This document shows, in pieces, positions 1 through 14,591 of a DNA stretch of 64,000 nucleotides (its first letter is position 1; each line of letters opens with the position of its first letter). A model generated the notes under the pieces. The model searched no databases. It saw only the letters and a program-made list of their open reading frames with translations, and was not told the origin of the DNA. The stretch lies in the NCBI GenBank assembly GCA_026874595.1, contig CM049318.1, forward strand, positions 17,410,241 through 17,474,240. The letters run 5' to 3'. The stretch is from Sipunculus nudus (Eukaryota > Annelida > Sipuncula > Golfingiida > Sipunculidae). A program made the position numbers and the translations under genes.

Positions 1-3000
1 ACTTTCAAAAAGTCATTTATTGATTTCTGGGACCCATTTTTCCATTTAAACACAATTTACTTATATTGTTAAAATATATCTGATATTATTAGACTCCCGC
101 AAGGTCAATTAATACATTATTTCTTCATAAAATGTTGCAAAAAAGCATTTATTAAGACAATCCATTTACTTACACTTTATTTATGTTTTGCTTATTCTTT
201 GCTTACGGTGAAATCATCACTGGAATGACACATTTTCCTAAAAATACACGCTGATATGACCCATAGGGACGCAGAAGGGTTCCCTGGCTACACAGCACTT
301 CCGCTTTGTGAACATTAATATCAAAATATAGGGCAAAATCGTTCAATCAAAATCACAAATGTATAATTCTGCTACTTTCAAAAAGTCATTTATTGATTTC
401 TTGGACCCATTTTCCTATTTTAACACAATTTACTTACATTGTTATAATATATCTGACATTATTGGACTCCCGCAAGGTCAATTAATACATTATTTCTTTA
501 TAAAATGTTCCAAAAAAGCATTTATTAAGACTTAATCCCTTTGCTTACACTCTACTTATGCTTTGCTTATTCTTTGCTTACGGCGAAATCATCACTGGAA
601 TGACACATTTTCCTAAAAATACACGCGGATATGACCCATAGGGACGCAGAAGGGTGCCCTGGCTACACAGCAGTTCCGCTTTGTGAACATCAATATCAAA
701 ATAAGGGGCAAAATCGTTCAATCAAAATCACAAATGTATAATTCTGCTTCTTTCAAAAAGTCATTTATTGATTTCTAGGACCCGTTTTCCTATGTTAAGA
801 CAATTTACTTACATTGTTATAATATATCTGATATTATTAGGCTCCCGCAAGGTCAATTTATACATTATTTCTTCATAAAATGTTGCAAAACAGCATTTAT
901 TAAGACATAATCCCTTTGCTTACATTTTGCTTATGCTTTGCTTATTCTTTGCTTACGGCGAAATCATCACTGGAATGACACATTTTCCTAAAAATCCACG
1001 CTGATATGACCCATAGGGACGCCGAAGGGTTCCCTGGCTACACAGCAGTTCCGCTTTGTGAACATTAATATCAAAATAAAGGGCAAAATCGTTCAATCAA
1101 AATCACAAATGTATAATTCTCCTACTTAATAAAAGTCATTTATTGATTTCTGGGACCCATTTTACCATTTAAACACAATTTTCTTACATTGCTTTAATAT
1201 TTCTGATATTATTAGATTCCCGCAATGTCAATTAATACATTATTTCTTCAGAAAATGGTGCCAAAAAGCATTTATTAAGACATAATCCCTTTGCTTACAC
1301 TTTATTTATGTATTTCTTATTCTTTGCTTACGGCGAAATCATCACTGGAATGACACATTTTCCTAAAAATACACGCTGATATGACCCATAGGGACGCAGA
1401 AGGGTTCATTGGCTACACAGCACTTCCGCTTTGTGAACATTAATATCAAATTAAAGGGCAAAATCGTTCAATCAAAATCACAAATGTATCATTCTCCTAC
1501 TTAATAAAAGTCATTTTTTGATTTCTGGGACCCATTTTACCATTTAAACACAATTTTCTTACATTGCTTTAATATTTCTGACATTATTAGACTCCCGCAA
1601 TGTCAATTAATACATTATTTCTTCAGAAAATGGTGCCAAAAAGCATTTATTAAGACATAATCCCTTTGCTTACACTTTGCTTATTCTTTGATTATTCTTT
1701 GCTTACGGCGAAATCATCACTGGAATGACACATTTTCCTAAAAATACACGCTGATATGACCCATAGGGACCCAGAAGGGTGCCCTGGCTACACAGCAGTT
1801 CCGCTTTGTGAACATCAATATCAAAATAAAGGGCAAAATCGTTCAATCAAAATCACAAATGTATAATTCTGCTACTTTCAAAAAGTCATTTATTGATTTC
1901 TGGGACCCGTTTTCCTATTTTAACACAATTTACTCACATTGTTATAATATATCTGATACTATTAGGCTCACGCATGGTCAATTAATACATTATTTCTTCA
2001 GAAAATGTTGCAAAAAAGCATTTATTTAGACATAATCCCTTTGCGTAGACTTTGCGTATGCTTTGCTTATTCTTTGCTTACGGCGAAATCATCACTGGAA
2101 TGACACATTTTCCAAAAAATACACGCTGATATGACCCATAGGGACGCAGTAGGGTGCCCTGGCTACACAGCAGTTCCGCTTTGTGAACATCAATATCAAA
2201 ATAAAGGGCAAAATCGTTCAATCAAAATCACAAATGTATAATTTTGCTACTTTCAAAAAGTCATTTATTGATTTCTGGGACCCGTTTTCCTATTTTAACA
2301 CAATTTACTTACATTGTTATAATATATCTGATATTGTTAGGCTCCCGCAAGGTCAATTAATACATTATTTCTTCATAAAATGTTGCAAAAAAGCATTTGT
2401 TAAGACATAATCCCTTTGCTTACATTTTATTTATGTTTTGCTTATTCTTTGCTTACGGCGAAATCATCACTGGAATGACACATTTTCCTAAAAATACACA
2501 CTGATATGACCCACAGGGACGCAGACGGGTTCCCTGGCTACACAGCAGTTCTGAAAAGTGAACTTTAATATCAAAATAAAGGGCGAAATCGTTCAATCAA
2601 AATCACAAATTTATAACTGTGGTACTTTCAAAAAGTCATTTATTGATTTCTGGGACCCATTTTACCATTCAAACACAATTAACTTATATTGTTATAATAT
2701 ATCTGACATTATTAGACCCCCGCAAGTCCAATTATTACATTATTTCTTCATAAAATGTTGCAAAAAAGCATTTATTAAGACATAATCCCTTTGCTTACAC
2801 TTTGCTGATGCTTTGCTTATTCTTTGCTTACGGCGAAATCATCACTGGAATGACACATTTTCCTAAAAATACACGCTGATATTACCCAAAGGGACGCAGA
2901 AGGGTTCCCTGGCTACACAGCAGTTCCGCTTTGTGAACATTAATTTCAAAATAAAGGGCAAAATCGTCCAATTAAAATCATAAATGTATAATTCTGCTAC

Positions 3001-6000
3001 TTAATAAAAGTCATTTATTGATTTCTGGGACCCATTTTCCAATTTCAACACAATTTTCTTAAATTGTTTTAATATTTCTGATATTATTAGAATCCCGCAA
3101 GGTCAATTAATACATTATTTCTTCATAAAATGTTGCAAAAAAAGCATTTATTAAGACATAATCCATTTACTTACACTTTATTTATGTTTTGCTTATTCTT
3201 TGCTTACGGTGAAATCATCACTGGAATGACACATTTTCCTAAAAATACACGCTGATATGACCCATAGGGACGTAGAAGGGTTCATTGGCTACACAGCACT
3301 ACCGCTTTGTGAACATTAATATCAAATTAAAGGGCAAAATCGATCAATCAAAATCACAAATGTATAATTCTGCTACTTTCAAAAAGTCATTTATTGATTT
3401 CTGGGACCCAGTTTCCTATGTTAACACAATTTACTTACATTGTTATAATATATATGACATTATTAGACTCCCGCAAGTTCAATTAATACATTATTTCTTC
3501 ATAAAATGCTGCAAAAAAGCATTTATTAAGACATAATCCCTTTGCTTACACTTTGCTTATGCTTTGCTTATTCTTTGCTTACGGCGAAATCATCACTGGA
3601 ATGACACATTTTCCAAAAAATACACGCTGATATGACCCATAGGGACGCAGTAGGGTGCCCTGGCTACACAGCAGTTCCGCTTTGTGAACATCAATATCAA
3701 AATAAAGGGCAAAATCGTTCAATCAAAATCACAAATGTATAATTTTGCTACTTTCAAAAAGTCATTTATTGATTTCTGGGACCCGTTTTCCTATTTTAAC
3801 ACAATTTACTTACATTGTTATAATATATCTGATATTGTTAGGCTCCCGCAAGGTCAATTAATACATTATTTCTTCATAAAATGTTGCAAAAAAGCATTTA
3901 TTAAGACATAATCCCTTTGCTTACACTTTGCTTATGCTTTGCTTATTCTTTGCTTACGGCGAAATCATCACTGAAATGACACATTTTCCTAAAAATACAC
4001 GCTGATATGACCCATAGGGACGCAGAAGGGATCCCTGGCTACACAGCACTTCCGCTTTGTGAACATTAATATCAAAATATAGGGCAAAATCGTTCATTCA
4101 AAATCACAAATGTATAATTCTGCTACTTTCAAAAAGTCATTTATTGATTTCTTGGACCCATTTTCCTATTTTAACACAATTTACTTACATTGTTATAATA
4201 TATCTAATATTATTAGGCTCACGCATGGTCAATTAATACATTATTTCTTCAGAAAATGTGGCAAAAAAGCATTTATTAAGACATAATCCCTTTCCGTAGA
4301 CTTTGCGTATGCTTTGCTTATTCTTTGCTTACGGCGAAATCATCACTGGAATGACACATTTTCCTAAAAATACACACTGATATGACCCACAGGAACGCAG
4401 ACGGTTCCCTGGCTACACAGCAGTTCCGCTTTGTGAACATTAATATCAAAATAAAGGGCAAAATCGTTCAATCAAAATCACAAATGTATAATTCTCCTAC
4501 TTAATAAAAGTCATTTATTGATTTCTGGGACCCATTTTCCAATTTAAACACAATTTTCTTACATTACTTTAATATTTCTGATATTATTAGATTCCCGCAA
4601 TGTCAATTAATACATTATTTCTTCAGAAAATGGTGCCAAAAAGCATTTATTAAGACATAATCCCTTTGCTTACACTTTATTTATGTTTTGCTTATTCTTT
4701 GCTTACGGCGAAATCATTACTGGAATGACACATTTTCCTAAAAATACACACTGATATGACCCATAGGGACGCAGACGGGTTCCCTGGCTACACAGCAGTT
4801 CTGATTAGTGAACTTTAATATCAAAATAAAGGGCAAAATCCTTCAATCAAAATCACAAATGTATAACTGTGGTACTTTCAAAAAGTCATTTATTGATTTC
4901 TGGGACCATTTTTCCATTTAAACACAATTTACTTATATTGTTAAAATATATCTGATATTATTAGACTCCCACAAGGTCAATTAATACATTATTTCTTCAT
5001 AAAATGTTGCAAAAAAGCATTTATTAAGACAATCCATTTACTTACACTTTATTTATGTTTTGCTTATTCTTTGCTTACGGTGAAATCATCACTGGAATGA
5101 CACATTTTCCTAAAAATACACGCTGATATGACCCATAGGGACGCAGAAGGGTTCCCTGGCTACACAGCACTTCCGCTTTGTGAACATTAATATCAAAATA
5201 TAGGGCAAAATCGTTCAATCAAAATCACAAATGTATAATTCTGCTACTTTCAAAAAGTCATTTATTGATTTCTTGGACCCATTTTCCTATTTTAACACAA
5301 TTTACTTACATTGTTATAATATATCTGACATTATTGGACTCCCGCAAGGTCAATTAATACATTATTTCTTTATAAAATGTTCCAAAAAAAGCATTTATTA
5401 AGACATAATCCCTTTGCTTACACTTTGCTTTTGCTTTGCTTATTCTCTGCTTACGGCGAAATCATCACTGGAATGACACATTTTCCTAAAAATACACACT
5501 GATATGACCCACAGGGACGCAGACGGGTTCCCTGGCTACACAGCAGTTCTGATAAGTGAACTTTAATATCAAAATAAAGGGCAAAATCGTTCAATCAAAA
5601 TCACAAATTTATAACTGTGGTACTTTCAAACAGTCATTTATTGATTTCTGGGACCTATTTTACCATTTAAACACAATTTACTTATATTGTTATAATATAT
5701 CTGATATTATTAGACTCCCGCAAGGTCAATTAATACATTTTTTCTTCATAAAATGTTGCAAAAAAGCATTTATTAAGACATAATCCATTTGCTAACACTT
5801 TATTTATGTTTTGCTCATTCTTTGCTTACGGTGAAATCATCACTGGAATGACACATTTTCCTAAAAATACACACTGATATGACCCATAGGGACGCAGAAG
5901 GGTTCACTGGCTTCACAGAACTTCCGCTTTGTGAACATTAATATCAAAATATAGGGCAAAATCGTTCAATCAAAATCACAAATGTATAATTCTGCTACTT

Positions 6001-8300
6001 TCAAAAAGTCATTTATTGATTTCTTGGACCCATTTTCCTATTTTAACACAATTTACTTACATTGTTATACTATATCTGACATTATTAGACTCCCGCAAGG
6101 TCAATTAATACATTATTTCTTTATAAAATGTTCCAAAAAAGCATTTATTAAGACTTAATCCCTTTGCTTACACTTTGCTTATGCTTTGCTTATTCTTTGC
6201 TTACGTCGAAATCATCACTGGAATGACACATTTTCCTAAAAATACACGCGGATATGACCCATAGGGACGCAGAAGGGTGCCCTGGCTACACAGCATTTCC
6301 GCTTTGTGAACATCAATATCAAAATAAAGGGCAAAATCGTTCAATCAAAATCACAAATGTATAATTCTCCAACTTAATAAAAGTCATTTATTGATTTCAG
6401 GGACCCAGTTTCCTATGTTAACACAATTTACTTACATTGTTATAATATATATGACATTATTAGACTCCCGCAAGGTCAATTAATACATCATTTCTTCATA
6501 AAATGTTGCAAAAAAGCATTTATTAAGACATAATCCCTTTGCTTACACTTTGCTTATGCTTTGCTTATTCTTTGCTTACGGCGAAATCATCACTGGAATG
6601 ACACATTTTCCTAAAAATGCACGCTGATATGACCCATAGCGGCGCAGAAGGTTTCCCTGGCTACACAGCAGTTCCGCTTTTTGAACATTAATATCAAAAT
6701 AAAGGGCAAAATCGTTCAATCAAAATCACAAATATATAATTCTCCTACTTAATAAAAGTCATTTATTGATTTCTGGGACCCATTTTACCATTTAAACACA
6801 ATTTTCTTACATTGCTTTAATATTTCTGACATTATTAGACTCCCGCAATGTCAATTAATACATTATTTCTTCAGAAAATGGTGCCAAAAAGCATTTATTA
6901 AGACATAATCCCTTTGCTTACACTTTGCTTATTCTTTGATTATTCTTTGCTTACGGCGAAATCATCACTGGAATGACACATTTTCCTAAAAATACACGCT
7001 GATATGACCCATAGGGACGCAGAAGGGTGACCTGGCTACACAGCAGTTCCGCTTTGTGAACATCAATATCAAAATAAAGGGCAAAATCGTTCAATCAAAA
7101 TCACAAATGTATAATTCTGCTACTTTCAAAAAGTCATTTATTGATTTCTGGGACCCGTTTTCCTATTTTAACACAATTTACTCACATTGTTATAATATAT
7201 CTGATACTATTAGGCTCACGCATGGTCAATTAATACATTATTTCTTCATAAAATGTTGCAAAAAAGCATTTATTAAGACATAATCCCTTTGCGTAGACTT
7301 TGCGTATGCTTTGCTTATTCTTTGCTTACGGCGAAATCATCACTGGAATGACACATTTTGTTAAAAATACACGCTGATATGACTCATAGGGGCGCAGACA
7401 AGTTCCCTGGCTACACAACAGTTCCGCTTTGTGAACATTAATATCAAAATAAAGGGCAAAATCGTTCAATCAAAATCACAAATGTATAATTCTGCTACCT
7501 TCAAAAAGTCATTTATTGATTTCTTGGACCCATTTTCCTATTTTGACACAATTTACTTACATTGTTGTAATATATCAGACATTATTAAACTCCCGCAAGG
7601 TCAATTAATACATTATTTCTTCATAAAATGTTGCAAAAAAAGCATTTATTAAGACATAATCCCTTTGCTTACACTTTGCTTATGCTTTGCTTATTCTTTG
7701 CTGCATTTATTAAGACATAATCCCTTTGCTTACACTTTGCTTATGTTTTGCTTATTCTTTGCTTACGGCGAAATCATCACTGGAATGACACATTTTCCTA
7801 AAAATACACACTGATAGGACCCACAGGGACGCAGACGGGTTCCCTGGCTACACAGCAGTTCTGATAAGTGAACTTTAATATCAAAATAAAGGGCAAAATC
7901 GTTCAATCAAAATCACAAATTTATAACTGTGGTACTTTCAAAAAGTCATTTATTGATTTCTGGGACCCATTTTACCATTTAAACACAATTTACTTATATT
8001 GTTATAATATATCTGACATTATTAGACTCCCGCAAGGTCAATTAATACATTATTTCTTCAAAAAATGTTGCAAAAAAAGCATTTATTAAGACATAATCCC
8101 TTTGCTTACACTTTGCTTATGCTTTGCTTATTCTTTGCTTACGGCGAAATCATCACTGGAATGACACATTTTCCAAAAAATACACGCTGATATGACCCAT
8201 AGGGACGCAGTAGGGTGCCCTGGCTACACAGCAGTTCCGCTTTGTGAACATCAATATCAAAATAAAGGGCAACATCGTTCAATCAAAATCACAAATGTAT
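1..8300 (+). repeat. Mixed-order satellite segment without one simple HOR
   Basis: Monomers, marked at the GTGAAC landmark or its variant, lie near 308, 683, 1058, 1433, 1808, 2183, 2558, 2933, 3309, 3684, 4059, 4433, 4808, 5180, 5556, 5931, 6306, 6681, 7056, 7431, 7868 and 8244. Related stretches recur at several offsets: 2183 and 3684 (1,501 bp), the window start and about 4,873, 1808 and 7056 (5,248 bp), and 3684 and 8244 (4,560 bp, which includes a 62-bp insertion). The monomers near 683-1060 match HOR-A monomers m7 and m8 (shared ATTTATAC, GCAAAACAGC and ACGCCGAAGG variants). This looks like older or scrambled material next to HOR-A. No gene is present. Confidence 0.85.
7642..7763 (+). 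repeat. 62-bp internal duplication in one monomer
   Basis: A 61-base stretch beginning GCATTTATTAAG and ending TTCTTTGCT (7642-7702) is immediately repeated (7703-7763) with one C-to-T difference. With one extra A in the preceding A-tract, this monomer measures 437 bp (7431 to 7868) instead of 375. The duplicated piece spans the end of the A-tract region and most of the 11-bp subrepeat block, so slippage or unequal exchange at a short GC match is a plausible origin. It is the only monomer of this length that I found in the window. Confidence 0.93.
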
Positions 8301-10842
8301 AATTTTGCTACTTTCAAAAAGTCATTTATTGATTTCTGGGACCCGTTTTCCTATTTTAACACAATTTACTTACATTGTTATAATATATCTGATATTGTTA
8401 GGCTCCCGCAAGGTCAATTAATACATTATTTCTTCATAAAATGTTGCAAAAAAGCATTTATTAAGACATAATCCCTTTGCTTACACTTTGCTTATGCTTT
8501 GCTTATTCTTTGCTTACGGCGAAATCATCACTGGAATGACACATTTTCCTAAAAATACACGCTGATATGACCCATAGGGACGCAGAAGGGATCCCTGGCT
8601 ACACAGCACTTCCGCTTTGTGAACATTAATATCAAAATATAGGGCAAAATCGTTCAATCAAAATCACAAATGTATAATTCTGCTACTTTCAAAAAGTCAT
8701 TTATTGATTTCTTGGACCCATTTTCCTATTTTAACACAATTTACTTACATTGTTATAATATATCTAATATTATTAGGCTCACGCATGGTCAATTAATACA
8801 TTATTTCTTCAGAAAATGTGGCAAAAAAGCATTTATTAAGACATAATCCCTTTGCTTACATTTTATTTATGTTTTGCTTATTCTTTGCTTTCGGCGAAAT
8901 CATCACTGGAATGACACATTTTCCTAAAAATACACACTGATATGACCCACAGGGACGCAGACGGGTTCCCTGGCTACACAGCACTTCCGCTTTGTGAACA
9001 TTAATATCAAAATATAGGGCAAAATCGTTCATTCAAAATCACAAATGTATAATTCTGCTACTTTCAAAAAGTCATTTATTGATTTCTTGGACCCATTTTC
9101 CTATTTTAACACAATTTACTTACATTGTTATAATATATCTGATATTGTTAGGCTCCCGCAAGGTCAATTAATACATTATTTCTTCATAAAATGTTGCAAA
9201 AAAGCATTTATTAAGACATAATCCATTTACTTACACTTTATTTATGTTTTGCTTATTCTTTGCTTACGGTGAAATCTTCACTGGAATGACACATTTTCCT
9301 AAAAATACACGCTGATATGACCCATAGGGACGTAGAAGGGTTCACTGGCAACACAGCAGTTCCGCTTTGTGAACGTTAATATCAAAATATAGGGCAAATT
9401 CGTTCAATTAAAACCACAAATGTATAATTCTGCTACTTTCAAAAAGTCATTTATTGATTTCTTGGACCCATTTTCCTATTTTAACACAATTTACTTACAT
9501 TGTTATAATATATCTGACATTATTAGACTCCCGCAAGGTGAATTAATACATTATTTCTTTATAAAATGTTCCAAAAAAGCATTTATTAAGACTTAATCCC
9601 TTTGCTTACACTCTGCTTATGCTTTGCTTATTCTTTGCTTACGGCGAAATCATCACTGGAATGACACATTTTCCTAAAAATACACGCGGATATAACCCAT
9701 AGGGACGCAGAAGGGTGCCCTGGCTACACAGCAGTTCCGCTTTGTGAACATCAATATCAAAATAAAGGGCAAAATCGTTCAATCAAAATCACAAATGTAT
9801 AATTCTGCTACTTTCAAAAAGTCATTTATTGATTTCTAGGACCCGTTTTCCTATGTTAAGACAATTTACTTACATTGTTATAATATATCTGATATTATTA
9901 GGCTCCCGCAAGGTCAATTTATACATTATTTCTTCATAAAATGTTGCAAAACAGCATTTATTAAGACATAATCCCTTTGCTTACATTTTGCTTATGCTTT
10001 GCTTATTCTTTGCTTACGGCGAAATCATCACTGGAATGACACATTTTCCTAAAAATCCACGCTGATATGACCCATAGGGACGCCGAAGGGTTCCCTGGCT
10101 ACACAGCAGTTCCGCTTTGTGAACATTTATATCAAAATAAAGGGCAAAATCGTTCAATCAAAATCACAAATGTATAATTCTCCTACTTAATAAAAGTCAT
10201 TTATTGATTTCTGGGACCCATTTTCCAATTTAAACACAATTTTCTTACATTGCTTTAATATTTCTGATATTATTAGATTCCCGCAATGTCAATTAATACA
10301 TTATTTCTTCAGAAAATGGTGCCAAAAAGCATTTATTAAGACATAATCCCTTTGCTTACACTTTATTTATGTTTTGCTTATTCTTTGCTTACGGCGAAAT
10401 CATTACTGGAATGACACATTTTCCTAAAAATACACACTGATATGACCCATAGGGACGCAGACGGGTTCCCTGGCTACACAGCAGTTCTGATTAGTGAACT
10501 TTAATATCAAAATAAAGGGCAAAATCCTTCAATCAAAATCACAAATGTATAACTGTGGTACTTTCAAAAAGTCATTTATTGATTTCTGGGACCCATTTTT
10601 CCATTTAAACACAATTTACTTATATTGTTAAAATATATCTGATATTATTAGACTCCCGCAAGGTCAATTAATACATTATTTCTTCATAAAATGTTGCAAA
10701 AAAGCATTTATTAAGACAATCCATTTACTTACACTTTATTTATGTTTTGCTTATTCTTTGCTTACGGTGAAATCATCACTGGAATGACACATTTTGCTAA
10801 AAATACACGCTGATAGGACCCATAGGGACGCAGAAGGGTTCA
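8301..10842 (+). repeat. HOR-A, partial first copy (monomers m3 tail to m9)
   Basis: Seven monomers in the same order as the later full copies: m3 tail (TTTTGCTAC at 8302), m4 (8619; GGGATCCCTGG head, ATATAGGGC), m5 (8994), m6 (9369; GTAGAAGGGTTCAC and GAACGTTAATATC), m7 (9744; TTCTAGGACCC), m8 (10119; ACGCCGAAGG, type II body) and m9 (10494; TTCTGATTAGTG head). Diagnostic bases recur 3,749 bp later, for example GTAGAAGG at 9332 and 13081, and AATTTTGC at 8301 and 12050. The left junction with the mixed block falls within the m3 monomer. Confidence 0.88.
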
Positions 10843-13800
10843 TTGGCTACACAGCACTTCCGCTTTGTGAACATTAATATCAAATTAAAGGGCAAAATCG
10901 ATCAATCCAAATCACAAATGTATAATTCTGCTACTTTCAAAAAGTTATTTATTGATTTCTGGGACCCAGTTTCCTATTTTAACACAATTTACTTACATTG
11001 TTATAATATATATGACATTATTAGACTCCCGCAAGGTCAATTAATACATTATTTCTTCATAAAATGTTCCAAAAAAGCATTTATTAAGACATAATCCCTT
11101 TGCTTACACTTTGCTTATGCTTTGCATATTCTTTGCTTACGGCGAAATCATCACTGGAATGACACATTTTCCTCAAAAGTACACGCTGATATGACCCATA
11201 GGGACGCAGAAGGGTGCCCTGGCTACACAGCAGTTCCCCTTTGTGAACATCAATATCAAAATAAAGGGCAAAATCGTTCAATCAAAATTACAAATGTATA
11301 ATTCTGCTACTTTCAAAAAGTCATTGATTGATTTCTGGGACCCGTTTTCCTATTTTAACACAATTTACTTACATTGTTATAATATATCTGAGACTATTTG
11401 GCTCACGCATGGTCAATTAATACATTATTTCTTCAGAAAATGTTGCAAAAAAGCATTTATTAAGACATAATCCCTTTGCGGAGACTTTGCGTATGCTTTG
11501 CTTATTCTTTGCTTACGGCGAAATCATCACTGGAATGACACATTTTGTTAAAAATACACGTTGATATGACTCATAGGGACGCAGAAGGGTACCCTGGCTA
11601 CACAGCATTTCCGCTTTGTGAACATTAATATCAAAATAAAGGGCAAAATCGTTAAATCAAAATCACAAATGTATAATTCTCCTACTTAATTAAAGTCATT
11701 TATTGATTTCTGGGACCCATTTTCCAATTTAAACACAATTTTATTACATTGCTTTAATATTTCTGATATTATTAGAATCCCGCAATGTCAATTAATACAT
11801 TACTTCTCCAGAAAATGGTGCAAAAAAGCATTTATTAAGACATAATCCCTTTGCTTACACTTTATTTATGTTTTGCTTATTCTTTGCTTACGGCGAAATC
11901 ATCACTGGCTTGACGCATTATCCTAAAAATACACACTGATATGACCCAAAGGGACGCAGACGGGTTCCCTGGCTACACAGCAGTTCTGATTAGTGAACTT
12001 TAATATCAAAATAAAGGGCTAAATCGTTCAATCAAAATCACAAATGTATAATTTTGCTACTTTCAAAAAGTCATTTATTGATTTCTGGGACCCGTTTTCC
12101 TATTTTAACACAATTTACTTACATTGTTATAATATATCTGATATTGTTAGGCTCCCGCAAGGTCAATTAATACATTATTTCTTCATAAAATGTTGCAAAA
12201 AAGCATTTATTAAGACATAATGCCTTTGCTTACACTTTGCTTATGCTTTGCTTATTCTTTGCTTACGGCGAAATCATCACTGGAATGACACATTTTCCTA
12301 AAAATACACGCTGATATGACCCATAGGGACGCAGAAGGGATCCCTGGCTACACAGCACTTCCGCTTTGTGAACATTAATATCAAAATATAGGGCAAAATC
12401 GTTCAATCAAAATCACAAATGTATAATTCTGCTACTTTCAAAAAGTCATTTATTGATTTCTTGGACCCATTTTCCTATTTTAACACAATTTACTTACATT
12501 GTTATAATATATCTAATATTATTAGGCTCACGCATGGTCAATTAATACATTATTTCTTCAGAAAATGTGGCAAAAAAGCATTTATTAAGACATAATCCCT
12601 TTGCTTACATTTTATTTATGTTTTGCTTATTCTTTGCTTTCGGCGAAATCATCACTGGAATGACACATTTTCCTAAAAATAGACACTGATATGACCCACA
12701 GGGACGCAGACGGGTTCCCTGGCTAAACAGCACTTCCGCTTTGTGAACATTAATATCAAAATATAGGGCAAAATCGTTCATTCAAAATCACAAATGTATA
12801 ATTCTGCTACTTTCAAAAAGTCATTTATTGATTTCTTGGACCCATTTTCCTATTTTAACACAATTTACTTACATTGTTATAATATATCTGATATTGTTAG
12901 GCTCCCGCAAGGTCAATTAATACATTATTTCTTCATAAAATGTTGCAAAAAAGCATTTATTAAGACATAATCCATTTACTTACACTTTATTTATGTTTTG
13001 CTTATTCTTTGCTTACGGTGAAATCTTCACTGGAATGACACATTTTCCTAAAAATACACGCTGATATGACCCATAGGGACGTAGAAGGGTTCACTTGCAA
13101 CACAGCAGTTCCGCTTTGTGAACGTTAATATCAAAATATAGGGCAAATTCGTTCAATTCAAACCACAAATGTATAATTCTGCTACTTTCAAAAAGTCATT
13201 TATTGATTTCTTGGACCCATTTTCCTATTTTAACACAATTTACTTACATTGTTATAATATATCTGACATTATTAGACTCCCGCAAGGTGAATTAATACAT
13301 TATTTCTTTATAAAATGTTCCAAAAAAGCATTTATTAAGACTTAATCCCTTTGCTTACACTCTGCTTATGCTTTGCTTATTCTTTGCTTACGGCGAAATC
13401 ATCACTGGAATGACACATTTTCCTAAAAATACACGCGGATATGACCCATAGGGACGCAGAAGGGTGCCCTGGCTACACAGCAGTTCCGCTTTGTGAACAT
13501 CAATATCAAAATAAAGGGCAAAATCGTTCAATCAAAATCACAAATGTATAATTCTGCTACTTTCAAAAAGTCATTTATTGATTTCTAGGACCCGTTTTCC
13601 TATGTTAAGACAATTTACTTACATTGTTATAATATATCTGATATTATTAGGCTCCCGCAAGGTCAATTTATACATTATTTCTTCATAAAATGTTGCAAAA
13701 CAGCATTTATTAAGACATAATCCCTTTGCTTACATTTTGCTTATGCTTTGCTTATTCTTTGCTTACGGCGAAATCATCACTGGAATGACACATTTTCCTA

Positions 13801-14591
13801 AAAATCCACGCTGATATGACCCATAGGGACGCCGAAGGGTTCCCTGGCTACACAGCAGTTCCGCTTTGTGAACATTTATATCAAAATAAAGGGCAAAATC
13901 GTTCAATCAAAATCACAAATGTATAATTCTCCTACTTAATAAAAGTCATTTATTGATTTCTGGGACCCATTTTCCAATTTAAACACAATTTTCTTACATT
14001 GCTTTAATATTTCTGATATTATTAGATTCCCGCAATGTCAATTAATACATTATTTCTTCAGAAAATGGTGCCAAAAAGCATTTATTAAGACATAATCCCT
14101 TTGCTTACACTTTATTTATGTTTTGCTTATTCTTTGCTTACGGCGAAATCATTACTGGAATGACACATTTTCCTAAAAATACACACTGATATGACCCATA
14201 GGGACGCAGACGGGTTCCCTGGCTACACAGCAGTTCTGATTAGTGAACTTTAATATCAAAATAAAGGGCAAAATCCTTCAATCAAAATCACAAATGTATA
14301 ACTGTGGTACTTTCAAAAAGTCATTTATTGATTTCTGGGACCCATTTTTCCATTTAAACACAATTTACTTATATTGTTAAAATATATCTGATATTATTAG
14401 ACTCCCGCAAGGTCAATTAATACATTATTTCTTCATAAAATGTTGCAAAAAAGCATTTATTAAGACAATCCATTTACTTACACTTTATTTATGTTTTGCT
14501 TATTCTTTGCTTACGGTGAAATCATCACTGGAATGACACATTTTGCTAAAAATACACGCTGATAGGACCCATAGGGACGCAGAAGGGTTCA
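10843..14591 (+). repeat. HOR-A, full 10-monomer copy 1 (3,749 bp)
   Basis: Monomers at 10867 (m0; ATTGGCTACACAGCAC and AAATTAAAGG), 11243 (m1; TTCCCCTTTGTG and CTCAAAAGTACACG), 11618 (m2; GGGTACCCTGG, CTTAATTAAAG), 11993 (m3; TTCTGATTAG head with a type I TTTTGCTAC body), 12368 (m4), 12743 (m5), 13118 (m6), 13493 (m7), 13868 (m8) and 14243 (m9). The next m0 starts at 14592. Against the full copy at 16841 I saw only about half a dozen single-base differences by eye (e.g. at 11070, 11398, 12683, 12726), so amplification looks recent. Confidence 0.92.

Noticed and set aside
11084-11281. Minus-strand open frames of 65-79 codons (also at 14833, 17081, 20830, 45139, 57124)
   Set aside because: They are the reverse strand of the same satellite monomer, present only where chance changes remove stops. 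No motif is visible and they start in the middle of the repeat.
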